Assembly: GCA_958296295.1 (NCBI GenBank)
Contig: OY282460.1
Span: 930,001-994,000, forward strand
Origin: an uncultured Pseudomonadales bacterium
GTDB lineage: Bacteria; Pseudomonadota; Gammaproteobacteria; Pseudomonadales; Azotimanducaceae
DNA: 64,000 bases
Direction of reading: 5' to 3'
Positions 1-9,144 of the stretch are shown piece by piece. Position 1 is the first letter of the stretch; each line of letters begins with the position of its first letter. The notes under the pieces are model-generated. The model made no database searches, was not told the DNA's origin, and worked only from the letters and a program-made list of their open reading frames with translations. The position numbers were made by a program, and so were the translations under genes.

Positions 1-452
1 TTGTGCTCCCACAGGGCGGTCATGTGGCTCTGCACGTGGGCGCTCGCGCGCGGGCCGCCGATCTCGTTGACGTCGTCCAAGCCGTAGGCGTTCAGCAGGT
101 GGGCGCGGTCGCGCAGATCGCCACGATGCGGATGCAGGTGCGTCTTGCCGAACAAGCTGGTGCGATAGCCCAAATCGCGGATGGCGCGCATCCATGTGGG
201 CGCGTCGGCCGGCAGCGTGTAATCCACGTTGTGCCACACCGCGTTGTTGTGCGGATAGCGCCCGGTGGCGAGCGTTACCCGCGCCGGAACGCAGATCGGC
301 GTGGTGGTGATGCACTGCGTGAAGCGCACGCCTTGCGCGGCGATGCGGTCAAGCGCCGGCGTGCGCATCCAATCCTGCGCGCAGCCGAGCGCGTCCCAGC
401 GCTGCTGATCAGTCATCACGAAAAGAATGTTGGGTTTGTCGGAATTGCTCAT
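1..452 (-). CDS. Sulfatase, N-terminal part (gene runs off the window)
   Basis: Reading the minus strand from ATG at 452 gives about 150 residues and no stop before the window edge. The start MSNSDKPNILFVMTDQQRWD is the typical alkaline-phosphatase-superfamily opening, with the metal-binding Asp in the TDQQR stretch. CVPAR near residue 50 matches the sulfatase C-x-P-x-R signature, whose Cys becomes formylglycine; TGRYPHNNAV follows as in the family. No signal peptide precedes the motif, so the protein is probably cytoplasmic. It should hydrolyse sulfate (or phosphonate) esters; the substrate cannot be told from the N-terminus. The next gene in the same direction starts nearly 1 kb upstream, so this gene may have its own promoter in 453-637. 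Confidence 0.9.
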   Translation of the reverse strand, partial: MSNSDKPNILFVMTDQQRWDALGCAQDWMRTPALDRIAAQGVRFTQCITTTPICVPARVTLATGRYPHNNAVWHNVDYTLPADAPTWMRAIRDLGYRTSLFGKTHLHPHRGDLRDRAHLLNAYGLDDVNEIGGPRASAHVQSHMTALWEH

Positions 453-637
453 GGCGTTCAAGCGAGGCTGTTGGCGGTGTTCGCAGCGAGAATATCGCCT
501 TGTCCCGTATATCCTCTTCCCTGTTGTGGCGCTGCCTTGGCGTCGGCGACAGCTAATCTAGCATGGTTTCTTCGCGTCCCGCCTCGTCCCGAAAACCAGC
601 GTCCCTCGACAGCACCGCCGGGCACGGCGGCCTTGCG

Positions 638-1444
638 TTAGAGCGGATTGTCGGCGATGAACCGCAACACCGCGGTCGCCAGTTCCGAGGGCTTCTCCTC
701 TTGCAGGAAGTGCCCCGCCCCGGCGATCGTGACGTGTTCTTGGCGTTTGGCGCCCGGGATCGACTCTTGAAAACGCACGTGTTGGCCGGCGGTCACGGGG
801 TCGCTGTCGCTGAAGGCGGTGAGGAAGGGTTTCTGCCACTGTTCCAGCGCCCGCCACGCAGCCCGGTTGGCGGCGATGGCGGGATTGTCCGGCATGATCG
901 GCACCAAGCTCGGAAACTGACGCGCTCCCGCCATGTAGCTGTTGTCGGGAAAGGGCGCGTCGTAAGCGGCGGCCTCCGCATCGCCGACTCGTCCCGCGGT
1001 GCTGAACCGCACGATTTCGCTCACCTTGAGCAGCGGCGTTTCGGCGCAGAACTTCACCCAATGCAGGAATCCCATGCCGGATTGGTCGCCGCGCATGGCC
1101 GCGCCCATCGCATTGGCGGTCTCGTGTACCGGCAGCGTTGCGTAGTAGTCGCGCATGGCCGCGCCGATGCGGCTCGCTTGCGCGTCGTCGATGCCCTGCG
1201 CGGCCGGCAGGGCCGTGTTCGCGGCAACAATGCGGCCGAAGCGGTGGGGCTGTTCGGCCGCTGCGCGCAAGCCGATCAGCCCGCCCCAGTCTTGGCAGAC
1301 CAACGTGATGTCGCGCAAATCCAACGTTGCCAAGAAGGTCTTCAACCACTCGACGTGGCGAGCGTAGGTGTAGTCGTCGCGGCGCAACGGCTTGTCGGAA
1401 CGGCCGAACCCGATGAAGTCCGGCGCTACCACTGCGCAGGGCAT
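638..1444 (-). CDS. Haloalkane dehalogenase-like alpha/beta hydrolase, N-terminally truncated
   Basis: The 268 residues match the core of haloalkane dehalogenases. VVAPDFIGFGRSDKP is near the start, the nucleophile is Asp52 in VCQDWGG, a likely acid is Asp215 (FSDSDPVT), and the base is His245 in GAGHF. Family members have some 50 further N-terminal residues carrying the HGxPTW oxyanion/halide-binding loop. That region is absent, because the stop of the upstream hydrolase lies only about 20 bp before the first ATG. No frame in the gap encodes the missing part. The gene therefore looks like a deletion product and is probably inactive as a dehalogenase, though the frame stays open and could be translated from the ATG. 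Confidence 0.75.
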   Translation of the reverse strand: MPCAVVAPDFIGFGRSDKPLRRDDYTYARHVEWLKTFLATLDLRDITLVCQDWGGLIGLRAAAEQPHRFGRIVAANTALPAAQGIDDAQASRIGAAMRDYYATLPVHETANAMGAAMRGDQSGMGFLHWVKFCAETPLLKVSEIVRFSTAGRVGDAEAAAYDAPFPDNSYMAGARQFPSLVPIMPDNPAIAANRAAWRALEQWQKPFLTAFSDSDPVTAGQHVRFQESIPGAKRQEHVTIAGAGHFLQEEKPSELATAVLRFIADNPL

Positions 1445-1464
1445 TGGTCATGGGGGGAGTTCCT

Positions 1465-2520
1465 TTAGGCCGAGGGCTCGTGGATGCGAATGGCGGCACT
1501 CCCGGCCGGCAACTCGAACACCATCCCGTCCAACGCCAGCACCGCTTCGGACGGCAAGTCACGCCTGAACACTTGCCGCAACAGGTAGTTTCTCGGCACT
1601 GGCACGAAGTGGTAGAGCGCCAGTTGGCGCACGCCAGCGCTCTCGGCCAGCGCCCCTAGCTGCGCCGCATGCGCGTGGTAGCTCGGGATGTCGGCCATGA
1701 TCTTGGCTTGGCGCGCACGCCCGGCGTTCGTTGCGCCAGCTTGCAGCGCTTGGACGATGGGCAGGGAGAGGGCGTCGTGCAATAACAAGTCCGCGTTCCT
1801 CGCCGCTCCGCGCAAGCCGTCGGTAACCACGGTATCGCCGCTGACCACCACCGACCGGCCACGGTAGTCGAAGCGGTAGCCAAATGCCGGCTGAACCGGC
1901 GAGTGATCCACCGAAAAGGCCGTGATGGTCAGATCGTCCCGCTCCAACACCACGCCGACAACAAGAGTTTCGGCTTGCAGCGGGGCCAGTTCCGGCGGCA
2001 ACAACTCTGCGCCGTGGTGCGCGACTCGATAGCCGTAGTCGAAGGCGAGCACCGCGTTGAAGCCGTCCACGATCCGCTCGACGCCCACCGGCCCCATCAC
2101 CACCAAGGGCTGCGGCCGTCCGAAGACCCAAGAGTTGAGGTTCATGTCCGGAATGCCGGTGATGTGGTCCGAGTGGAAGTGCGTTAGCAGAATGGCCCGC
2201 AGCGGCGCCAGCGACTCGCCAGCGAATTGGAACGTGCCAGCCGACCCCATGCCAGCATCGACGACGTAAAGGTCGTCGCCCGCCAACACTCCGATGCAAG
2301 CCTGGGCATGGCCCGGCGCCACCAAAGGCGAGGCGGAGCCGCAGACGAACACCCGCAAGCCGTCGAACGACACGATGGGCGTGTTGGCGAACAACGTCTG
2401 CGCGGTGCGCGACAACAACCAATCCTGGCCGCTGCGCGTGTGCGCCACGAGCCAAAACCCCGCAGCCAAAAGCGCGGCTAGGGCCGCCACGAACGCCAAA
2501 GACGCCTTAATCCGCCGCAA
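1465..2520 (-). CDS. Membrane-anchored metallo-beta-lactamase-fold hydrolase
   Basis: This is a metal-dependent hydrolase of the MBL superfamily, about 351 residues from the TTG at 2520. A GAGGGG Shine-Dalgarno stands six bases before that TTG, and the frame upstream overlaps the preceding gene, so longer starts are less likely. Residues about 7-26 form a single hydrophobic segment, so the enzyme is probably anchored with its domain outside the cytoplasm. The metal site is THFHSDH at 113-119, with the later Asp in SGDTVV and the final His in LYHF. The overall pattern resembles arylsulfatase-like/AtsA-type MBL proteins. Substrate is unknown. The truncated dehalogenase follows about 20 bp downstream and may be cotranscribed. 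Confidence 0.8.
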   Translation of the reverse strand: MRRIKASLAFVAALAALLAAGFWLVAHTRSGQDWLLSRTAQTLFANTPIVSFDGLRVFVCGSASPLVAPGHAQACIGVLAGDDLYVVDAGMGSAGTFQFAGESLAPLRAILLTHFHSDHITGIPDMNLNSWVFGRPQPLVVMGPVGVERIVDGFNAVLAFDYGYRVAHHGAELLPPELAPLQAETLVVGVVLERDDLTITAFSVDHSPVQPAFGYRFDYRGRSVVVSGDTVVTDGLRGAARNADLLLHDALSLPIVQALQAGATNAGRARQAKIMADIPSYHAHAAQLGALAESAGVRQLALYHFVPVPRNYLLRQVFRRDLPSEAVLALDGMVFELPAGSAAIRIHEPSA

Positions 2521-2671
2521 GCTGAACCCCTCGGCCCGATGTGTTGCGTGTAGCCCATCGTAGCCGATGGACTGCTCCCGCGTGCGGCGTGAATTGCGCG
2601 GCACGGTCGCTTCTTTGGTGTTGAGGGGCAAGTCACCGGGAAGTCGCAAGGCGGAGCGGAGGCAGCGGGGG

Positions 2672-4363
2672 CTACTCCCTCTTGCGGCGCAACAGGTGCC
2701 AGTGGTCGTTTTCCGCGGCCTGTGACCATTCATCGATCAGCCTAGGGCCTTGCGCTTCCAGCAACAAGCGCGTGGATTCCCAGCGCAAGGGAAACTTGGG
2801 GATCATGAGCCAATCGGCGTCGCCAAGCGTCAGCGTTGGGTCCGCCGCGGTACGGCGGTCCACCTGCCTACCCAGGAACATGCTGAACAGGACGCCCTTG
2901 GGCGGCGGGGCGTCCAGCAGTGCGGGGAACGGGTTGCCGAAGTCCAGTGTCATCACGCGCCCGCGGTCGGCGCCCGCCTCGCGCAGCAGGCTTACGCCAG
3001 AGCGCAAGTTGAAGAGCAGCTCCGATGAGGAGAGATGGCCGTTGGAGTAGCTCGCCCGCCGCCCCCACATCATGGCGTCCAGCGGATCCCGCCACTCGGC
3101 GCGCCCTTTCTCGAAGGCGTTGACATTGACGCCGGGGCCGCCGAACCACACGCCGTCCATGCGCGTCAGACCGGACGCGAAATCGTGGAACCCGCCCGAA
3201 GTCGCCACGGAGAACACCACGCCGGCCAGCGTCTGCCGGAACAGGCTCGGCAGCAGGTGCAGGCCCATTGCGAGCGCCGCCAGCTTGCGGATTTGGCCTC
3301 CCGCGCTCGATTCCGCCGCAAGGCGCGTTATGCAGGCCATTGCGGCGGGAATGGCGGTCGGCGCCAAGGCATCTTGGGTTAGCGCCGCAACGCCTGCGGC
3401 CAGGGCGAACAGGCCGTACAGCGCTGTTCGGTGCCGTAGGCCGCCCGCCAGCGCCGCCGCTAGGCCCAGCGCAAGGACTATGGCGATATCGCCGTAGGCG
3501 CCCAACGCCGCATGCAGAGTGGGGATTGGCGTGAACCCGCCGGATTGTTGCGGATCGTGCGAAAGCGCGATCCCGGCGGCGCGGACAACGTCCATGCCGT
3601 AATCGTCCATCCAGCCACCTGCCGCTTGAACGGCGAGGGCGCAGGCGGCGCACAACCCCAAGCCCCAACAGGCTGCGCGCCTGAACTCGCCAAGGACGAC
3701 TCCAAAGAGAACGACAAAGCCCAAGCAAGCGAGAAAGTGGGTCGCCTTGGTGAACAACGCCAATGACAACAAGGCGCCGACCACCACCGCCATGATTCGC
3801 CATTTCTCCTGACCGCGGCCGGGCAGGCCCAACAGCAAGACGATGGTCATCAAGGCCCAGCCCCAATGGTTGTAGTGCAGTCCCGGGTCGGCATGCCAAC
3901 CGACCTCGCCCATCCGCCAAGGTGCCGCGACCAGGCCGAACAGCGCCACAAGGACGCACACCGACGCCCAAGTTGGAGCGCGTCCGGCCAAGACGACGCA
4001 CGCCAAAGGCAGCAGGGCAGCCAGCATGAGCATGTCCGCGGCCTCCAAGGCGCCCGCGAAACCGCCTTGCAACAGGAAGCCGGCGTAGGGCAGCCAAATG
4101 GACAGCCAACCCATTGGCGCATGAAAGTCGACATGCGGAGTTTGACCGGACGCCACGCGGTGGATGAGATCCGCCAGTTGCATGAAGTCCTCGGGCGAGA
4201 CCGAGACGTAGGTTGCGCCGGGGCGGACGAACCACGCCCAGTCCAGCAGAAGAAGCGCCGCGGACAGGGCCGCCAGCAGCCATGGCGGTGAGCGCCGTTC
4301 GGTCACGCCGCCTCCCGCCGACGCAGCAGCGTCCAGAGCTCGTTCGAGGCGGCGAACCTCCAC
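2672..4363 (-). CDS. Multi-pass membrane protein, paralogue A (GT-C-like)
   Basis: A 563-residue protein with about ten hydrophobic segments, then a soluble C-terminal part. It is one of three related proteins in this window (others at 28620-30311 and 32202-33890). Shared landmarks are PHVDFHAPMGWLS in the first loop, HYNHWGW, FGVVLGEFRRAA, GGWMDDY, NPFPALLDAPPPKG and WLMIPKFP. An acidic Asp-containing motif in the first extracytoplasmic loop followed by many helices is the layout of GT-C glycosyltransferases, so lipid-linked sugar transfer is possible, but this is inference. The start used is GTG at 4363; another GTG at 4306 behind a GGGAGG sequence is equally plausible. Its stop overlaps nothing, and the MBL gene follows after about 150 bp. 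Confidence 0.75.
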   Translation of the reverse strand: MEVRRLERALDAAASAGGGVTERRSPPWLLAALSAALLLLDWAWFVRPGATYVSVSPEDFMQLADLIHRVASGQTPHVDFHAPMGWLSIWLPYAGFLLQGGFAGALEAADMLMLAALLPLACVVLAGRAPTWASVCVLVALFGLVAAPWRMGEVGWHADPGLHYNHWGWALMTIVLLLGLPGRGQEKWRIMAVVVGALLSLALFTKATHFLACLGFVVLFGVVLGEFRRAACWGLGLCAACALAVQAAGGWMDDYGMDVVRAAGIALSHDPQQSGGFTPIPTLHAALGAYGDIAIVLALGLAAALAGGLRHRTALYGLFALAAGVAALTQDALAPTAIPAAMACITRLAAESSAGGQIRKLAALAMGLHLLPSLFRQTLAGVVFSVATSGGFHDFASGLTRMDGVWFGGPGVNVNAFEKGRAEWRDPLDAMMWGRRASYSNGHLSSSELLFNLRSGVSLLREAGADRGRVMTLDFGNPFPALLDAPPPKGVLFSMFLGRQVDRRTAADPTLTLGDADWLMIPKFPLRWESTRLLLEAQGPRLIDEWSQAAENDHWHLLRRKRE

Positions 4364-4427
4364 TCCGCCATCTAACGACAGTAACTATCTGATTTCAATG
4401 TAATTGTTACTTCTGACATGCTATTGG

Positions 4428-5050
4428 TTATGCCACCTGGTATGCCACGGCATGCGCCTGTTCGCGCTCGGCGGCTATCTCGAGCGACCGCTGGTAGTCC
4501 TCCGGCGAGAGGTTTTCGGCGCGAGTCAGCGCCTTCGGCTTGCCGCGCTGGAACTGAACCCGACCACGGCCGAGTTCCCGGTTGGCCCACTCCGTCCACG
4601 AGTCCTGCATGGCCGAGTAGGAAATCTTGCGGCCACGTCGTTGACCGAGTTCGTGCAGCGCCTTTGATGGCGCGACCATCCTGCGCATGGTCCTGCCGCG
4701 GCCGACGGCGTACTCGCGGACGGGCGCGCAGAAAAACGTCGACGACGCCGCCGCCCTTCTCGTCCACGTCGTACCTTGCCGCGAACGCGCCCCCAAAGCT
4801 CGGCGTTGGCCCACTGGACGGCGGACTCGAGTAGGCGACGCACGCGTGGACTCGCCGGGTCGTGGACGCCGTCGCCCAGCCACGCCGGAGAGACGCCGGC
4901 GAACATGTGCATCACAGGCTTCACGCCGCGCTTCTCCGCCGCCCCCTGCCGCTCCTTGTGGCGCTTGTAGGCGACCTTGATGGCGTAGGGGTCGAAGCCG
5001 TCCTGGTTGCCGTCCTTGCCCTTGTCGTCGGGGGCGTCCTTGTCGGCAGG
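4428..5050 (-). pseudogene. Relaxase/MobV-like gene, frameshifted relic
   Basis: Three minus-strand frames join into one protein-like reading. The first (about 5050-4775) reads DPYAIKVAYKRHKERQGAAE and then HMFAGVSPAWLGDG. The second (about 4780-4740) reads AARYDVDEKGGGVVDVF. The third, ending at 4428, reads CAPVREYAV and SYSAMQDSWTEWANREL. At least two frameshifts separate them, so no intact product is made. The arrangement, with a DVDE core followed by a hydrophobic strand, resembles the catalytic region of Pre/MobV plasmid relaxases, but the PH-x-H part of the motif is not present and the assignment is tentative. An HNH fragment and an IS4 piece lie immediately upstream, which fits a decayed mobile-element region. 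Confidence 0.4.
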
Positions 5051-5071
5051 GGCGCAGACGCGACCACGGAG

Positions 5072-5284
5072 TCGCCTGCCCGCGACGACTGTTCGGAGCG
5101 CCCCGACCACAACTCCAAGCTGGACATCGAGCACATCGTCGCGTGGGCCGAAGCGTCGTGCGACCGAGCGAGCGAGTTCATGAACGATCCGCTGAACATC
5201 ACGGTCGCGTACCCCCGTGTGAACCGACACCAGAAAAGCGACAAGGACGCTGCCCGGTGGCTGCCCCAGACGCGACGCGGGTGA
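5072..5284 (+). pseudogene. HNH/DUF1524-type nuclease C-terminal fragment
   Basis: A 70-residue open piece contains LDIEHIVAWAEAS, then FMNDPLNITVA and NRHQKSDKDAARWLP. This is the order seen in DUF1524 HNH domains, where the conserved His starts the metal-binding fold and the N-x-x-K-x-D-x-DAA segment closes it. Nothing recognisable precedes it, so the N-terminal part of the original protein is lost. The frame runs into IS4-derived sequence at about 5263, which ends the homology just after the WLP residues. Such domains occur in GmrSD-like type IV restriction enzymes and in secreted nucleases; which of these it came from cannot be decided. Confidence 0.55.
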
Positions 5285-5945
5285 CGGTGCTGGCGGATCG
5301 GGGCTTCGCGGACTGCCGCCTGCTGGAGTTTCTGGAGGAACCGGGCTTCGGCTACGTGATCCGGCTGCGCGGGGACTATCTGGTGACGAGCGCGTCCGGG
5401 GAGAAGCGGAAGGCGGCGGATTGGGTGGGGCCGGGAGGCCGTGCGCGGACGCTGCGCGGCGCGACGGTGACGGACGCGCACCGCTGGAAGGCGGCGACGG
5501 TGGCGTGCCTGAAGGACAAGGACATGAAGGAGCCCTGGCGCCTGGTGGCCAGCGAGCGGCGCGGCGCCCGGGCGATGGCGGCGTTGTACGCGAAACGGTG
5601 GGGAATCGAGACGAGCTTCCGGGACGTGAAGAACCCGCGCTTCGGGATGGGCCTGAAGGAGGCGCGGGTGGGTCGCGCCGACCGGCGCGACCGGATGCTG
5701 CTGATCGGGGCGATGGCGCTTGCCCTGCTGACGCTGCTGGGCGCGGCCGGCGAACGGCTCGGCTACGACCGTTGGCTGAAGCCGAACACCGTCAAGCGGC
5801 GGACGCACTCGCTGTTCCGCCAGGGAGTCATGTTGTACGGCCACATTTCCCAACTGGCCGGACGAGCGTTGCGACCGTTGCTCGAACAGTTCGAGGAACT
5901 GCTTCTTGAGCAACGCGTCTTCCGAAACGTATCGGCGTCATCTAG
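5263..5945 (+). pseudogene. IS4-family transposase, 5'-truncated
   Basis: The frame reads VLADRGFADCRLLEFLEE, FGYVIRLRGDYLV, then YAKRWGIETSFRDVK. The last fits the IS4-family Y-(2)-R-(3)-E-(6)-K signature, whose Glu is the third catalytic acid; the Asp of LADRGF is the second. The N-terminal region with the first catalytic Asp is missing, so it cannot be active. Near the 3' end the frame is shifted: a GVI-stop ending (TAG at 5943-5945) is reached only with a one-base shift. Sequence just after, around 5946-5965, may be the right terminal end of the element, but the left end has been lost. Confidence 0.8.
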
Positions 5946-6330
5946 GTCGTCAAAAATGAGGGGATACTTGAGGCCCTGCCCCCGTTCCGGCCGACCGTCC
6001 CCTCAGGCTCACGAACGGGCCTCCAAGGAGGACAGCCCACGCCGGCAACGCCTTCCTTTGTTCCGCCGTGTCCTGCCTGAGACAGCACGCGACTCGCTTC
6101 CCGCGACCACCAACCGCGCCGGTCCCCCGGTGCCGTTATGCCTCGGTCACTACGACCCTCCGGCGAGCCACCCTGCTCCGTCTCGTCGTCAACACTTGCT
6201 GCTGCGACGAAGAGAGCGCCAGACCAGCGCAGAAGGCAAGCTGGATCATCACATAGCAAGAGAACCTGCGCATTTCCGTCTTCCGTTCCTTATCCCCCGT
6301 CGACCCCAAGCCGCACAACCTCTTCCGCGC
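5946..6330 (+). other. Region without a supported gene
   Basis: Between the IS4 relic and the end of the CBASS operon no frame shows family motifs or a Shine-Dalgarno with start. The sequence is GC-rich and open in several frames on both strands. It is probably remnant mobile-element sequence and includes the 3' flank of the CBASS operon; no clear intrinsic terminator is visible. Confidence 0.4.
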
Positions 6331-7596
6331 TTACTCGTACGCCAAACTCGATGGCTGGAACGTGTGCATGCGTGCGTACGACGGACGCTTCACCGGATCA
6401 TGCTCGTAGAGGTGGCACACGGAGAACGTGTTCAACTTCTGTCCCAGTAGGACCGCCATCGCCAACGGGCAAGCCAGGAACAGGTGCAAGTTCGCCCGTC
6501 GCATGCCGAGCTCCTCCCGCAGCTCACGGACCTTCTGTATCGCCGACAGCACGAGGCCGACACCCTCTTCGGGCTTCAGCACCCTTCCCGGCGTGTACGA
6601 CCCCGTTTCCGGCGCCCAGTGCACGCACGCTCTGGGATGCAGCCGCTGAGCCGACAGACATTCTGCAACGGCCCGTTCGATGTTCGCCGACACCCCGATA
6701 GCGAGCACCAGCTCCTCGGACGCCGGATCGCCCCACGTGACCCTCTCCGTCACTGCGCTCTCCGCCGCCGGGGTGTCCAGAGACCAGCGCTGCGGTTCGC
6801 GGCCCTCGACTGGCTGGACCCACGCCAGCCGGAACCCCGCCCTCGGCGAGTAGACGGCCCCCAACAAGGCTCCCAGCGGCAACGGCGCCATCCCCCGGCC
6901 AACCACCTCTGCCTGCGGCATGGTCGCCAGCACGCGACCGGCCCCGTCCAGGAGTCCGTTCTCGAACTCCGCGTACGCCCCCTCTGAAACCTCCCGACCG
7001 TTGAACCGCGCCGAGAAATCGTGCGTCAGCCCCAGAGCCTCCCCCGGCGGCCGGCGCGCGAACACGCCGATCTGAAACGGGCTCTCTCCGTCCGCGTTGC
7101 GGATCGCTCGAAGGCGCGCCTCCACCGCCCGCCGCGCAACGGCCCGTCCGTCCGTAGCGGTAAGCGTCTCGCCATCCAACTTGTGCATGTTCCAACGGTC
7201 TAACTCCTGAAACCCGTCCGGCGACCCCAGTACCTCGTCGGCTTCCGCGTAGTCGACGCCGATCAACACCGGTATCACCCAGAACACGTCGCAGCGGGCG
7301 TGTCGTTTGAAGATTCGGAGGGCCTCGACCTCGCGAATGATCGCCGACCTCTGCACCTCCGGCGAAATCAGCAGGATGGCTCCCGCCAGGGATGAATCGT
7401 TGATGGCGGCGACGACCGCCTCCTCCGTGGGTTCATGCTCCAGATCGTCGAGATCCCGCCACGTGGGCACCCCAGCGTGCCGCAGTGCGTCGCGCACCAA
7501 TGCCGCCTCGTCGTTCCCCGCCGCTCGTGCCGGAGCCCGTCGATACGAGATGAACACGCTCCCGGTCGGGTTGGTCAGGCCGAAACCCTCATCCAC
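6331..7596 (-). CDS. TIR-SAVED effector of type III CBASS
   Basis: This 421-residue protein joins two domains. Residues about 12-125 are a TIR domain, starting SVFISYRRAP and continuing through LLISPEVQ to the REVEAL segment, which probably holds the catalytic Glu. Residues about 190-421 are a SAVED domain ending in the typical LHLFLACPLAMAVLLGQKLN and CHLYEHD. TIR-SAVED proteins are known to bind a cyclic trinucleotide made by a CD-NTase, assemble, and degrade NAD+, stopping phage growth by killing the infected cell. It is the last gene of the four-gene operon, 39 bp after the TRIP13 gene, and starts at GTG 7596. Type III CBASS loci more often carry NucC nucleases, so this effector choice is notable. 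Confidence 0.88.
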   Translation of the reverse strand: MDEGFGLTNPTGSVFISYRRAPARAAGNDEAALVRDALRHAGVPTWRDLDDLEHEPTEEAVVAAINDSSLAGAILLISPEVQRSAIIREVEALRIFKRHARCDVFWVIPVLIGVDYAEADEVLGSPDGFQELDRWNMHKLDGETLTATDGRAVARRAVEARLRAIRNADGESPFQIGVFARRPPGEALGLTHDFSARFNGREVSEGAYAEFENGLLDGAGRVLATMPQAEVVGRGMAPLPLGALLGAVYSPRAGFRLAWVQPVEGREPQRWSLDTPAAESAVTERVTWGDPASEELVLAIGVSANIERAVAECLSAQRLHPRACVHWAPETGSYTPGRVLKPEEGVGLVLSAIQKVRELREELGMRRANLHLFLACPLAMAVLLGQKLNTFSVCHLYEHDPVKRPSYARMHTFQPSSLAYE

Positions 7597-7635
7597 GCCA
7601 TCGTTCCACTCGCGGCCCTGTACCCTGCATCCGAA

Positions 7636-8622
7636 CTACCTGTCTGCGCCCCGGCGTACCGCTTCGCCGCCACGGCTCTCCCGCCCGAATGCCCGCGTCG
7701 GGCGCATCGCCTTGGCGATCTCCAACGCCGCCTTGCCCTCCACCGGACGCGACGGGAAGGCCTTGAGCACGATCGCCGGCAGCAGCCGCTGTGTCAGGTC
7801 CGAGAACGTGAACCCATCCCTTTCGGGATCCTCGCCGGCGTTCGCCGAACCGGTCGCCTCGACGATTGACTCGATATCCGCGTCGCCAAGCCCCAGCTCC
7901 CGCAGCGGCCCCTCGAGCACCGACTCCCGCTGATTCCGGTCGGGTCGGTGGAACTCGAGGATGTCGGCCGCGCGGCGTTGCACGGCGGGATCCAGGGCTT
8001 CCGGCCTGTTTGTGCACATCACGACGGCCACCGGCAGACGCGCGTTGGCGAGTCGGTCGACACCCCGAATGAGCGCGTTGACCCCTGCGCGGTCCTCGTG
8101 GTGCATCTGCGCCGCCTCGCGCGACTGCGCCAGCGCGTCGGCCTCGTCGATGAGAAGGACCACGGCCCCGCGCGATGGCCCGCAGTCAAGGTCGACCAGC
8201 TTCGACGCCTCGCTGCACACGTGATCGAACGCTGCGGACAAGAGCTGCGTCATCTCTCCGACCGCGCCTTTGCCCCGCGCCGACAGGCTCATGGGAAACA
8301 GCGTGATGTCGATCCGCTGTTCACGCGCCACGGTGTCCGCTATCGACTCTGCCAGCGCCGTCTTCCCGCATCCCACGTCCCCGGCCAGAATCACGAGCGG
8401 CGGTCTCGCAAGCACCGTGGCGACCACGCTCCGTGCTCCCCTGTGAAACCGGTGCGCCCATTCCCGCAACGCTTTCGGCATCACTAGGAGAGTCAGCATC
8501 TTGCCCAGCCGCTCCTTGTGGTCCTCGAGCCCGACCAGGCTCGCTAGGCGCTCCGCCGCGTCCGGGTCGGGGTAGGTGAACACAGGATCGAACAGATCCT
8601 CCGTTTCCAGCGCCTCCGTCAT
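7636..8622 (-). CDS. TRIP13/Pch2-like AAA+ ATPase of CBASS
   Basis: A 328-residue AAA+ ATPase with Walker A GDVGCGKT (81-88), Walker B VVLLIDEADALA (Asp159, Glu160) and a sensor region VVMCTNRPEALD followed by the Arg pair RR in AVQRRAAD. In type III CBASS the TRIP13 homologue disassembles the HORMA-CD-NTase complex and so limits signalling. The ATG at 8622 overlaps the HORMA stop as ATGA and has GAGGAG upstream; this start is preferred over a longer frame that would run back through the HORMA gene. Tight coupling to HORMA fits a fixed stoichiometry. The substrate-binding N-domain of eukaryotic TRIP13 is reduced here, as in bacterial members. Confidence 0.88.
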   Translation of the reverse strand: MTEALETEDLFDPVFTYPDPDAAERLASLVGLEDHKERLGKMLTLLVMPKALREWAHRFHRGARSVVATVLARPPLVILAGDVGCGKTALAESIADTVAREQRIDITLFPMSLSARGKGAVGEMTQLLSAAFDHVCSEASKLVDLDCGPSRGAVVLLIDEADALAQSREAAQMHHEDRAGVNALIRGVDRLANARLPVAVVMCTNRPEALDPAVQRRAADILEFHRPDRNQRESVLEGPLRELGLGDADIESIVEATGSANAGEDPERDGFTFSDLTQRLLPAIVLKAFPSRPVEGKAALEIAKAMRPTRAFGRESRGGEAVRRGADR

Positions 8623-9134
8623 CCCCAACTCCTCACCATTTCGCGTCGCACCCCGCGTCCGCCTGCCGAGTACGCAAGGTCTCTCTGCAAGTAGCCGTCC
8701 ACACCAGGTTCCGGCGCAACTACGCGTTTCACTCGGAGATCCGCAGTAAAGGTCGCCTGCTCCCCCGAAGTCAGCTTGTCCCACGCGCTCGAATACGAGA
8801 GGTAGCTCCAAAACGTCGCACCGTTGACGTCCGCACCCCGCGGCACGCGGCCGGGATCGTCCCCGAAGCCGGGGTCAGACAGCTCGAACGCCGTGTAGCG
8901 TAGCGTCGGCTCTTTCCACTTGTCATTTAGTCTGAAGCCGTAAGTAACGGTTCCCAAGTACCCGGCCGTCAGCAATTCGATGAGTTCTTCCTCGTAGTCG
9001 TCGATCTCTTGATCCGTCGGGCACCCGTACAACCTCTGCATGCGCTTCAGGTCGGTGGCGACACGATGGGAGATCTTCTTGGCATGCGCCCGCGTGAAGG
9101 TCTGGGTACTCGTTTGTGTGAGTGTGGTGCTCAT
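8619..9134 (-). CDS. Bacterial HORMA-domain protein of CBASS
   Basis: The product is 171 residues from the ATG at 9134, which follows the CD-NTase stop by ten bases and has a GCAGG sequence before it. The N-terminal helix reads HAKKISHRVATDLKRMQRLYG, followed by IDDYEEELIELL and LGTVTYGFRLND, the pattern of CBASS HORMA proteins. Known members bind peptide motifs, wrap a C-terminal safety belt, and switch on the CD-NTase when engaged. There is a single HORMA gene, so this is the simpler type III arrangement rather than the two-HORMA form. A longer frame extends upstream but lies inside the CD-NTase gene. Confidence 0.85.
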   Translation of the reverse strand: MSTTLTQTSTQTFTRAHAKKISHRVATDLKRMQRLYGCPTDQEIDDYEEELIELLTAGYLGTVTYGFRLNDKWKEPTLRYTAFELSDPGFGDDPGRVPRGADVNGATFWSYLSYSSAWDKLTSGEQATFTADLRVKRVVAPEPGVDGYLQRDLAYSAGGRGVRREMVRSWG

Positions 9135-9144
9135 CCTGCTCTTC

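Noticed and set aside
5942-6259. Group II intron or other RT remnant suggested by Gly/Arg-rich frames
   Set aside because: No reverse-transcriptase motif such as YADD and no domain V structure were seen.
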